Source: an uncultured Bacteroidales bacterium (GTDB taxonomy: Bacteria > Bacteroidota > Bacteroidia > Bacteroidales > UBA932). Taken from it: a DNA stretch of 36,753 bases. The notes beneath the pieces were generated by a model. That model was given only the letters and a program-made list of their open reading frames with translations. It was not told where the DNA came from and did not search any database. This document shows, in pieces, positions 1-7,976 of this stretch. The stretch is from positions 1 through 36,753 of the forward strand of contig CAMWUW010000015.1 of the NCBI GenBank assembly GCA_947177525.1, in the 5' to 3' direction. A program made the translations under genes and the position numbers. Numbering within the stretch: position 1 is the first letter of the stretch; every line of letters begins with the position of its first letter.

Positions 1-52
1 TTTCCAACGATTAGCGCACCATATTTATTAATGCAATTAAGCAAAGAAGGAT

Positions 53-60
53 TATCTTTG
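53..60 (+). promoter_or_regulatory. Bacteroidota -7 promoter element for the FKBP-MATE operon
   Basis: TATCTTTG matches the TAnnTTTG -7 consensus of the Bacteroidota primary sigma factor. It lies 26 bases upstream of the ATG at 87. I see no good TTTG-type -33 box at the usual spacing, so the call rests on the -7 element and its position. Confidence 0.5.
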
Positions 61-86
61 CCCGTTAAATTATTATTATCAAAAGA

Positions 87-1106
87 ATGAAGAATACTTT
101 TCTGTATGCATTATGCGCAGCTGCTGCACTTGCATCGGGCTGTGCAAAACACGTGGCATCAGGACCCAACGAAGCAGGAAAACGCTATTTTGACGCATGG
201 CTTCAAATAAATCATCCTGGCGTGGAGGCCTCGGGCAGAGGCATTTACATAATAAGTGACGAAAATGGAGAAGGACCTGAGGTTGAAAAGGACGGGTACG
301 TATTTGTAGATTATACAATACGTGACCTTGAGGGGAACATTTCCTCATATACATCAGCTGAGACCGCAAAACAGCTTGGGGAATACAGCCGTTCAACCTA
401 CTATGGCCCCAGGGTATGGACTACAGCTGACAATACGATAATGGCAGGCGTCGCCGATGCCGTGATAGGATCCAATACAGGCAGAAAGCTGACCTGCATC
501 ATTCCGTCATGGCTTATGACGTATTCAGTCTACGGAACAGCTGAGGAATATCTCAACAACGAGACTGACAACTCCCATGCAATATATGAAATGAAAATTG
601 CCGGCTTCACTGATGACATAGGAAAGTGGCAGATTGACAGCATAGGGAGATATTTTGCAGCCAATGATAAAATATTCGGCCAGATGACCTCTGCAGACTC
701 GCTCAGCTACGGTTTCTACTACCGCCAGACAAAAGAGCCGGCAGACACCACGTCATTCCCGAAGGACACTACCATATACATCAATTATACCGGCAAGCTC
801 CTCAACGGCCTTGTCTTCGACACGACTTCAGAAAAAGTTGCAAAAGACAACGGAATATGGTCATCTTCCAAAACCTATTCTCCTGTCAAGGTTACATGGG
901 GAGAAGAATCGACTGAGATCAAGCTTGACGGAAACAGCGTAATCGCCGGCTTCTCGAAAACCATCTGGCAGATGAGGTCCATGGAACAGGGAATAGGCGT
1001 ATTCTGGTCAGACCTGGGATACGGATATTCAGGAAGCGGCAAAAGCATTCCGGGCTACTCCCCTCTTGTATTTGAAATCGAAATAACGGAAAAGCCGGAG
1101 GAATAG
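87..1106 (+). CDS. FKBP-type peptidyl-prolyl cis-trans isomerase, lipoprotein
   Basis: This 339-residue protein begins with a lipoprotein signal peptide ending ALASGC (Cys19), so it should be anchored in a membrane facing the periplasm. The C-terminal part, about residues 228-336, reads as an FKBP domain: it opens with an INYTGKLLNGLVFDTT stretch and closes with GYGYSGSGKSIPGYSPLVFE, the usual glycine-rich loop and final strand. Residues of about 45-175 look like a second, more diverged FKBP-like unit. Members catalyse proline isomerisation or act as envelope chaperones; catalytic competence here is not established. The ATG lies just downstream of a -7 element. The next gene starts on the base after the stop, so the two are probably co-transcribed. 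Confidence 0.85.
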   Translation: MKNTFLYALCAAAALASGCAKHVASGPNEAGKRYFDAWLQINHPGVEASGRGIYIISDENGEGPEVEKDGYVFVDYTIRDLEGNISSYTSAETAKQLGEYSRSTYYGPRVWTTADNTIMAGVADAVIGSNTGRKLTCIIPSWLMTYSVYGTAEEYLNNETDNSHAIYEMKIAGFTDDIGKWQIDSIGRYFAANDKIFGQMTSADSLSYGFYYRQTKEPADTTSFPKDTTIYINYTGKLLNGLVFDTTSEKVAKDNGIWSSSKTYSPVKVTWGEESTEIKLDGNSVIAGFSKTIWQMRSMEQGIGVFWSDLGYGYSGSGKSIPGYSPLVFEIEITEKPEE

Positions 1107-2498
1107 ATGACAGGGAAAACATCAGCAATTCCAACAGAACTCGGCACGGAGAACATCGGCAGGCTTCTGAAGAAATATGCATTTCCGGCCATCATAGCAC
1201 AGACAGCTTCCTCATTATACAATATGGTGGACAGCATATTCATCGGGCAGGGAGTCGGGCCTCTCGCAATCTCCGGATTGGCAGTGACCTTCCCTCTGAT
1301 GAACCTGTCAACTGCATTCGGCACCCTTGTAGGCATGGGAGCCTCTACAATGCTGTCAGTGCTTCTGGGACAAAAAAACTATACTGCAGCCAACAAGGTT
1401 CTCGGGAACATTCTGAGCCTGAACACAATAATTGGTATTGCGTTCATGGTTGCGGCACTTATTTTTATAGACCCGATTCTGGATTTCTTCGGTGCGAGTG
1501 AAAACACGCTTCCATACGCAAAGGAATACATGAGGATTATCCTTTACGGCAATGTCGTGACACACTTGTATTTCGGGCTCAATTCGGCAATGCGTTCTTC
1601 AGGCAATCCGAAGAAGGCAATGGGACTGACAATATTCACGGTTGTATTCAATACGATTCTTGACCCCATATTCATCTTCGTGTTCGACATGGGCATCGCC
1701 GGAGCCGCCTGGGCAACTGTCATAGCGCAATGCTGTGCATTGGTTGTTGTAATTAGGCATTTCAGCGACAGAAGCAAGGCCCTGCACTTCAGCAAGGGAT
1801 TTTTCAAGCTTGACACGAGGATAGCAAAGGATTCCCTCGCAATCGGCATGGGTCCATTCCTCATGAATTCTGCTGCATGCATAGTCACGCTGTTCATAAA
1901 CCAGCAGCTGCGCAAATACAGCGGCGACCTCGGCATAGGTGCATACGGTATATGCAACAGATTCGTATTCATGTTTATCATGATATGCATAGGCCTGAAC
2001 CAGGGCATGCAGCCTATAGCTGGATACAACTATGGGGCAAGGAAATATTCAAGGGTCAAGGAAGTGTTCTGGAAGACGGCCAAGATGGCGACAGTGGTCA
2101 CTTCCCTGTGCTTTGCCATGGGAATGTTCTTCCCTCATATTGCGGCAGGCATATTCACCCGCGACCCTGAGCTCCTTGACATGGCTGCAAAAGGCCTGAG
2201 AATAACGACACTGGCATTCCCGATAGTGGGATTCCAGATGATATCGACAAACTTCTTCCAGAGTCTCGGAATGGTGTCAAAATCTGTATTCCTTTCACTT
2301 TCCAGGCAGATTCTGTTCCTTCTTCCGCTGCTGTACACCCTTCCTCTGTTTTTCGGGGCCGAGGGCGTGTGGATAAGCTTTCCGGTATCTGACTTTATGG
2401 CATCACTCATGACAATTGTCATGATAAGCAGACTGTTCAAGAAATTCAGCATACTCAAGGACGGTGACGAACCGTCAATATTGGGGAGTCAACTATAG
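1107..2498 (+). CDS. MATE family multidrug/metabolite efflux transporter
   Basis: This 463-residue, highly hydrophobic protein has about twelve membrane segments. It shows features typical of MATE transporters: an N-terminal region like LLKKYAFPAIIAQTASSLYNMVDSIFIGQGVG, repeated in diverged form in the second half around QGMQPIAGYNYGARKY. MATE proteins export cationic compounds or metabolites in exchange for Na+ or H+; the substrate cannot be read from sequence. The ATG follows the upstream TAG with no spacer, which implies translational coupling. The stop lies 13 bases before the preferred start of the kinase gene. Length is normal for the family and nothing appears broken. Confidence 0.93.
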   Translation: MTGKTSAIPTELGTENIGRLLKKYAFPAIIAQTASSLYNMVDSIFIGQGVGPLAISGLAVTFPLMNLSTAFGTLVGMGASTMLSVLLGQKNYTAANKVLGNILSLNTIIGIAFMVAALIFIDPILDFFGASENTLPYAKEYMRIILYGNVVTHLYFGLNSAMRSSGNPKKAMGLTIFTVVFNTILDPIFIFVFDMGIAGAAWATVIAQCCALVVVIRHFSDRSKALHFSKGFFKLDTRIAKDSLAIGMGPFLMNSAACIVTLFINQQLRKYSGDLGIGAYGICNRFVFMFIMICIGLNQGMQPIAGYNYGARKYSRVKEVFWKTAKMATVVTSLCFAMGMFFPHIAAGIFTRDPELLDMAAKGLRITTLAFPIVGFQMISTNFFQSLGMVSKSVFLSLSRQILFLLPLLYTLPLFFGAEGVWISFPVSDFMASLMTIVMISRLFKKFSILKDGDEPSILGSQL

Positions 2499-2511
2499 AA
2501 GGCATACATCA

Positions 2512-3126
2512 ATGGAGAAGAAGACAATTATCATAAATGTCGGCAGGCAGTTCGGAAGCGGAGGAAAGTCCGTTGCCATGGAATTGGGCAAAAAACTGGG
2601 AATCCCCGTATATGACAATGAATTGATCAGCAAAGCTGCACAGGACAGCGGCTTCAGTGAAGATCTGTTTGAGAAAAGCGATGAGAAAAGAAGGGCCTTT
2701 TCCATATCTTCAAGGCTCTCGGACCTCATAGGAAGCCAGGCCGAGAATTATGTAAGCGACAAATGGCTCTTCAGCATACAGAGCGAAACAATCCGCAATA
2801 TAGCAGAGCATGGCTCCGCCGTCATTGTGGGAAGGTGTTCCGACTATATACTCAGAGACTTCGGATGCACTCTGGATGTATTTCTGACGGCACCGGAGCA
2901 GGTGAGAAAGAAACGGATTGCGGAAAGATGCGGACTTACTGAGGAAAAGGCCGAGGCCATGATGGAGAGCATGGACAGAAACAGGCAGGAATATTACAAC
3001 TACTACACTTTCGGCAACTGGGGCACGGCATCCAATTACGACATCTGCATAGACACTTCAATCCTGGGAATCGAAGGCACAGCAGACCTTATCATAAGTG
3101 TCGCAAAGGCAGCCGGCCTGCTTTGA
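2512..3126 (+). CDS. cytidylate kinase-like family protein
   Basis: A P-loop kinase of about 204 residues. The N-terminus carries GRQFGSGGKSVA, a Walker A variant with GSGGKS, followed by the family-typical KLGIPVYDNELISKAA segment. Later come HGSAVIVGRCSDYIL and an arginine-rich lid near VRKKRIAERCGL. This matches the cytidylate-kinase-like group, distinct from the essential Cmk; the true phosphate acceptor is not known. The reading frame is open from 2464, but that start would overlap the MATE gene. The ATG at 2512 is preferred because AGAAGG (2497-2502) is well placed and the protein then begins MEKKTIIINVGRQ, as expected for the fold. It sits in the middle of a four-gene + strand operon. 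Confidence 0.85.
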   Translation: MEKKTIIINVGRQFGSGGKSVAMELGKKLGIPVYDNELISKAAQDSGFSEDLFEKSDEKRRAFSISSRLSDLIGSQAENYVSDKWLFSIQSETIRNIAEHGSAVIVGRCSDYILRDFGCTLDVFLTAPEQVRKKRIAERCGLTEEKAEAMMESMDRNRQEYYNYYTFGNWGTASNYDICIDTSILGIEGTADLIISVAKAAGLL

Positions 3127-3130
3127 CAGA

Positions 3131-3136
3131 AGGAGG
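3131..3136 (+). promoter_or_regulatory. Strong ribosome binding site setting the serine hydrolase start
   Basis: AGGAGG ends four bases before the ATG at 3141. A canonical Shine-Dalgarno sequence is uncommon among the genes of this window. It argues against the upstream in-frame TTG at 3123, which overlaps the kinase stop. Confidence 0.7.
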
Positions 3137-3140
3137 ATTC

Positions 3141-4433
3141 ATGAAAAAGAGATGGCGTGCAATAGCTGCATCAGGTATTTTTGCCGTCGGGGTAATTGCC
3201 ACCGGCTTTGTAATCATACACAAGCCTCTGCCTAAGCCAGCCCCAATTGTACCTTCGAGAATAAGGCTGAATGAGATTCTTACAAACGACATGTCCGACA
3301 CTCCGGAACTTGCAGGACTGGACAGAAAGGTAAGGTCATTCATGGCACACTGGCAGATCAAGGGGACGTCCCTTGCCGTCATGCGGAACGATTCTCTTCT
3401 GTATGCCAAGGGATACGGATGGGCGGACCAGGAATGCGGCACTGAAATGGAGCCTGGACATATACTGAGGGTGGCATCCGTTTCCAAGCTCATGACGGCC
3501 GCAGGCATAATGGTGCTGCAGGAGAGGGACTCTCTGCATCTGAGTGACAAAGTATTCGGACCGGAAGGCATTCTTGACGACCCATTATATTCATCACTGA
3601 TAAAAGACAAAAACATCTACGGGATTACGGTCGAGCATCTTCTGCGCCATCAGGGAGGATTCTGGCGTGACCCGATGTTTTCTTCACGCGATATAATGCT
3701 CCAGTTCGGGAAATCCTGTCCGCCGGATGCGGAAGATTTCTGCCGTGCCGTGCTTGGCCGTCCCCTGAGGTTTATGCCCGGCACCTCTCAGAAATACTCC
3801 AATTTCGGTTATCTCATCCTGTCCCTGATCATAGAAAAGGTATCAGGAAAAACGTACGGCCAATTCATGAAAGAAGAAGTCCTGAATCCTGCCGGATGCT
3901 TTGACATGCATATTGCCGGCAACTATTATTGCGACAGGAGAAGCAATGAGGTACGGTACTACACCCACGAGGGTGACGGAAAATATATCGAAGATTACAG
4001 CGGAAACGGAGAAATCGTGGAAAGGTGCTACGGAGGCAACAACATAAGCGTCCTTTCCGGTGCTGGTGCATGGTGTGCGTCTCCCGCTGAAATTGCAAGA
4101 TTCGTGGCTTCCATTGACGGAGATCCCGGAGTCCCGGACATTCTGTCGCAGAAGAGTGTCGCTGCCATGACAGAATACTTTGACAAAGAAACATTCTCGC
4201 TCGGCTGGAATGACACCGACCCGGGAAAGGGATGGAGCAGGACAGGAACATTTTCCGGCACGAGTGCATTGGTCAAGCGGTTCCCGGACGGAGAATGCTG
4301 GATTCTGGTCACAAACACAAGTACATGGAAAGGTCCGGGACTGGCCCGCTATACAGACGCTCTGTTCAAAAGCTGCCGCGAATTATACAGCGGAAAATTT
4401 CCGGAACAGAATCTTTTTGAAAAACAGTACTGA
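3141..4433 (+). CDS. serine hydrolase, beta-lactamase/PBP class C fold, membrane-anchored
   Basis: About 430 residues. An N-terminal hydrophobic segment (about residues 7-27) without a lipobox suggests a membrane anchor or uncleaved signal. The Pfam Beta-lactamase fold is supported by SVSK (S113-K116, the nucleophile and general base motif SxxK) and YSN (Y219-N221, the YxN motif). A KTG/HTG-like strand appears as RTG around 367-369, followed by FSGTS. Family members include esterases, D-aminopeptidases and penicillin-recognising enzymes; the substrate cannot be assigned. The start at 3141 is chosen for the AGGAGG site just upstream. It is the last gene of the + strand operon and is followed by a hairpin that probably terminates it. 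Confidence 0.85.
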   Translation: MKKRWRAIAASGIFAVGVIATGFVIIHKPLPKPAPIVPSRIRLNEILTNDMSDTPELAGLDRKVRSFMAHWQIKGTSLAVMRNDSLLYAKGYGWADQECGTEMEPGHILRVASVSKLMTAAGIMVLQERDSLHLSDKVFGPEGILDDPLYSSLIKDKNIYGITVEHLLRHQGGFWRDPMFSSRDIMLQFGKSCPPDAEDFCRAVLGRPLRFMPGTSQKYSNFGYLILSLIIEKVSGKTYGQFMKEEVLNPAGCFDMHIAGNYYCDRRSNEVRYYTHEGDGKYIEDYSGNGEIVERCYGGNNISVLSGAGAWCASPAEIARFVASIDGDPGVPDILSQKSVAAMTEYFDKETFSLGWNDTDPGKGWSRTGTFSGTSALVKRFPDGECWILVTNTSTWKGPGLARYTDALFKSCRELYSGKFPEQNLFEKQY

Positions 4434-4443
4434 AACCAAACAA

Positions 4444-4488
4444 AAAGAGACCTGCAGCAGAGTCAATGACCCGTTTGCCGGTCTCTTT
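4444..4488. terminator. Bidirectional terminator between convergent genes
   Basis: A 9-bp perfect inverted repeat (AAAGAGACC at 4444-4452 and GGTCTCTTT at 4480-4488) encloses a 27-base loop. A-rich sequence flanks it on the left and a TTTTTGATTTT tract follows on the right. It sits between the serine hydrolase stop and the convergent surface lipoprotein stop. The loop is long for an intrinsic terminator, hence moderate confidence. Confidence 0.55.
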
Positions 4489-4523
4489 CCAGTTTTTGAT
4501 TTTATGATTCAGGCCGAAATGTT

Positions 4524-7500
4524 CTAATTGGCGGGAGCAAAACCGAGAGCGTGCACATTCACCGCACCACCGTCACCATACACATAAACCGTAGCCGTTT
4601 CATTTGTATCTGACAGATGTTCCGCTGTAATGACAGTCTCAACAACCGCAGCATCGCTTGAGACAGGAGCAAATTCATTGTAGAGCAAAGTTGTTACAGC
4701 TGCGCCGCCCACATTCTTTACCAGCAGGACTTTGGCAGGCCTGTCAGCAGCTGAGCCTGAACTTGATATTATTTTGTGTGTAACAGTCCCGGGAGACGTT
4801 ATCTTGAAAGAGATGTAGCCTCCTGTAGGAATGCCGTCAGCACCGACTTCAGATTTTGCATTGAATTTAGCCCTCGGCTTGGTAGGCTCTACAGTCAGGG
4901 ACTTTCCGGATGTAGCAGCAAGCGTGAACTTGCCTTCCAGATGTTTTGTGCCTGCAGCTATGTCTGTAACTGTCATGGCTGAAAGATCAAGTTCTTCAGC
5001 AACCTCAATTGCAGACGGGTCTGAAGGAATGCCGGAAGCGGAAGCCTGTGCAGGTTCATAGCCGACAGCATATACATTGCAGTTGCTCAATGCGTACACA
5101 TATACGACGGCAGCTTCAGTAATACCTGCAAGCATATCCTCCGTAACCTCAGTCACAAAAGGTTCTGCACCGCTGCTTACCGGAGCATAGTCCTCAAACA
5201 AGGTTCTCACGGTCTTCACTCCTCCCACAGATGTGACAAGTGCAACAGCATATTTGCGTGTGGCGTCCCCCGAACTTCCTGAAATCACCTTATGTGAAAT
5301 CTTTCCGTGCCTTGTTATCTTGAAAGATACATATCTGTTGGAAGGTATGCCGTCAACAAGTGCAGAAGCACCGCCGAATTTGTACCTGTTACCGTCAAAT
5401 GAGGCCTTTCCGCCGAACGTAAGCTTGCCGATTTCAAGATGCGAACCGTCATCAATAGTTGCACCGGCAAATCCGGAAGCCGCATTCAGTTCAGTAAAGT
5501 ATGTCTCAGTTATTGCAGACGGGTCCACAATCTCACCGCCACCTACAGGCAGAGGTACATCATTGACCCTGAAAACAATCTCAGAAGGAAGAGATTCTGA
5601 GCGGATATAATCATCCGCAGACGGAACTGCAACGACTGCCACTGTAAAATCCTCACCCGGCTCTTCGACAGAAAGAGTCTTTGTTTCGATTGAGAAAGCT
5701 GTCTCTGCCACTGTTGTGGTCTTTCCATTGAATGTAACCTTATAGGAAGCGGCATAGTCTACAGCCGGCCAGGTTATGCAGACTGTCTCATCAGCCCTTT
5801 CATCAACCTCCGTTTTGTCTGCAGACAATACAGGTGAAGCGAGAACTGTATTCAGGACTTCAACATCATCTGTCCACTGCAGGAAAGTCATGGTAACAGG
5901 GTTGCAACCATAGATATAAATCATACTCTCACCGTCGACAGAAGGGAAAGTCACCTTACTGAACTCCTCGCCCGCAGCAACAGAGGCATTCACAGCACCG
6001 TCAAGACTCACTGTAAGATGCGAATGTCCGTCACCGGCAGCAGCAGAAAGAACCACTGAGCCGGGTCCGTTCACCTTGAATCCGATTCCTCCGTCAACCG
6101 GCGCTCCGTTTTCATCAAGCACCGCGCTTCCGGTAAAGGCAAATCCTTCAGAAGTGAAGTTGACAGGCATATTCTTCACATAGAAACGTATTCCCTCACG
6201 CACCATGTCCTTGTCAGCGGCCTTGCGGAATGCCTTGCCGTCCGTAAGATTCCATGTCTTCACTGCCTCTGTAACTCCAAGAGTCAGGTCCTCAGGAACC
6301 TCAACATAAGCCGCGAACCATCTCGGGTCACCGGCACGGGCCTCCATTACAGCAGCATCAGTAATGTTGAGCTTGCCGCCCTCGCTGTCCACGCACGGAT
6401 CCTTTCCGAGTTCATAGCTTGAATTGACAAGCACTCTCGCTTTTCCTGCTGAAATGGCATCAGCCAAGGCAGCTGCATCCAGCTTTGAAGGATCAGTCTG
6501 AGGTATGAAGAATCTTCCGTAGCAATTATAGAAGAAATTTCCGGAAATTTCAGTCGGGAATGCAGAAGTAGAGTTCTTTGCAATCAGGCAGCACCTGTTC
6601 TTCGAGTCATTCATATTCAGGAAGACATTGTCCTTCAAAATGAAGCCAGAAGCGATTGCAGCCCTTATGTTGAATATTCCGTTATTGTTGCCATTGTCCA
6701 CATAACAAAGATTATTCAATGTACAATTGGTCATTGAGAAGGTCTCAACTGCAGCATTGGCATCAATACGGAACCAAGTACGCGCACCGTCATTAAGGGT
6801 ACAGTTCCGGAAAGAAATCTCGCCCATTTTTGAACTTTGGCGGATGTCAAAGCAGTCACCTCCGTCACCTGCTACTCCTGACACCACTACACTGTTGTAA
6901 GTCATGCGTTTTACGCTTGCTCCCTTATTGTCATAATAGACACCTCTCTGATAACCGTCAAGCTCGCAGTTAAGAACTGAGATATCTTCCATGTCATTGG
7001 CCGCATTGATTGTAATATGATGCGTCTCGGCTCCTGCGACTTCAAACCTGAGTCCTTCGCAATGGATGGAACCTACGCCCTCGCCTACTGTGAAACGGCC
7101 GTTGATTACAGGCATGGCACCTTCTGTTGTTCCCTTTCCATAAATTTCAAGAGAAGCGACAAGAGCCATTTCTCCAGTGACATAAGCAGTGTCATGATAT
7201 TCCACGAAAATCTTTGATGCCCCGTCACTTACAGCCTGAAGCAATGCAGCCGTAGTGCTTACCTCAACCGCACCGTCTGCAGAAGGCCTTGTCCATGCAG
7301 TCACATGTCCCCTGTCTGCACTTTTGAAATGCACTGCAAGAGTGTAATTTACAGAAGGAAGCAAACCGGTAACTTCTATGCTACCTGCCTTAACGGCATC
7401 ATCTCCGACAGGAAACTCCGTATACTCATCATCTGCATTCAGGGCAGGAGTAATGCGTATGTGGTCTACCTCAGGGTCTGCCGTCCATTTGATTGTGATG

Positions 7501-7949
7501 GAAGATGAAGTCCTGTCCACTATCTCCGGATTCACGGAATTCTTGATTGCGTATGTCCTGAGCGCCCTGTCGAACACAGCCCAATGTGAATCTCCGATGG
7601 AACCGTCTCCGCTCTGTCCCTTGACACGTGCGTAATAAACCATATCAGCCTCAAGTGCCGCCGTATAAGGAAGTTCCTCAGCCGGGATTATGATTTCCTC
7701 AGCCAGTTCAGACATAGTCTCGTCAGCATAAAGTTCAAGTACAAAGCGCGATGCGCCCTTGGATTTGGTCCAGTTGAACTCTATATACTCGCCGTCAATG
7801 ACTTTTGCAGAGAGTTCAGTCGGTGTAAGGCAACGTCCGAGAGTCACCTCATCCTGAATCATGACCTCTTCAGGAGCACAGCCGCTGAAAGCCGCTCCGG
7901 AAGCAAGCACAGACGCTCCCAATATTATTGCTGAAAATTTCAGTTTCAT
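4524..7949 (-). CDS. PUL surface lipoprotein with Fn3, beta-helix (DUF4957/DUF5123-like) and tandem C-terminal modules
   Basis: 1141 residues with a lipoprotein signal peptide ending AAFSGC (Cys24), followed by acidic residues compatible with surface export. I read two fibronectin-III-like regions (about 39-110 and 140-225), then a right-handed beta-helix-like region (about 230-545) rich in N-x-x-C and NCxL repeats, as in the DUF4957/DUF5123 pectate-lyase-like proteins. The C-terminus has an Fn3-like linker and related beta-sandwich modules at about 808-973 and 974-1141, with a shorter relative at about 565-695. Each C-terminal module starts near DPSAI and contains YxSFKIT...HKxIS and APVSS. 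It is the last gene of the PUL, 27 bases after SusD, in the slot where surface glycan-binding proteins sit. Binding to pectin is inferred; lyase activity is not shown. Confidence 0.75.
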   Translation of the reverse strand: MKLKFSAIILGASVLASGAAFSGCAPEEVMIQDEVTLGRCLTPTELSAKVIDGEYIEFNWTKSKGASRFVLELYADETMSELAEEIIIPAEELPYTAALEADMVYYARVKGQSGDGSIGDSHWAVFDRALRTYAIKNSVNPEIVDRTSSSITIKWTADPEVDHIRITPALNADDEYTEFPVGDDAVKAGSIEVTGLLPSVNYTLAVHFKSADRGHVTAWTRPSADGAVEVSTTAALLQAVSDGASKIFVEYHDTAYVTGEMALVASLEIYGKGTTEGAMPVINGRFTVGEGVGSIHCEGLRFEVAGAETHHITINAANDMEDISVLNCELDGYQRGVYYDNKGASVKRMTYNSVVVSGVAGDGGDCFDIRQSSKMGEISFRNCTLNDGARTWFRIDANAAVETFSMTNCTLNNLCYVDNGNNNGIFNIRAAIASGFILKDNVFLNMNDSKNRCCLIAKNSTSAFPTEISGNFFYNCYGRFFIPQTDPSKLDAAALADAISAGKARVLVNSSYELGKDPCVDSEGGKLNITDAAVMEARAGDPRWFAAYVEVPEDLTLGVTEAVKTWNLTDGKAFRKAADKDMVREGIRFYVKNMPVNFTSEGFAFTGSAVLDENGAPVDGGIGFKVNGPGSVVLSAAAGDGHSHLTVSLDGAVNASVAAGEEFSKVTFPSVDGESMIYIYGCNPVTMTFLQWTDDVEVLNTVLASPVLSADKTEVDERADETVCITWPAVDYAASYKVTFNGKTTTVAETAFSIETKTLSVEEPGEDFTVAVVAVPSADDYIRSESLPSEIVFRVNDVPLPVGGGEIVDPSAITETYFTELNAASGFAGATIDDGSHLEIGKLTFGGKASFDGNRYKFGGASALVDGIPSNRYVSFKITRHGKISHKVISGSSGDATRKYAVALVTSVGGVKTVRTLFEDYAPVSSGAEPFVTEVTEDMLAGITEAAVVYVYALSNCNVYAVGYEPAQASASGIPSDPSAIEVAEELDLSAMTVTDIAAGTKHLEGKFTLAATSGKSLTVEPTKPRAKFNAKSEVGADGIPTGGYISFKITSPGTVTHKIISSSGSAADRPAKVLLVKNVGGAAVTTLLYNEFAPVSSDAAVVETVITAEHLSDTNETATVYVYGDGGAVNVHALGFAPAN

Positions 7950-7976
7950 AATGCATGTATAATTTTAGGGATTCAA

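Noticed and set aside
2464..2511. Upstream start of the kinase-like gene overlapping the MATE gene
   Set aside because: The ATG at 2512 has a better ribosome site and gives the expected N-terminus directly before the P-loop.
3092..3616. 174-codon open frame on the - strand
   Set aside because: It is antisense to the serine hydrolase, including its SxxK motif, and the product resembles no family.
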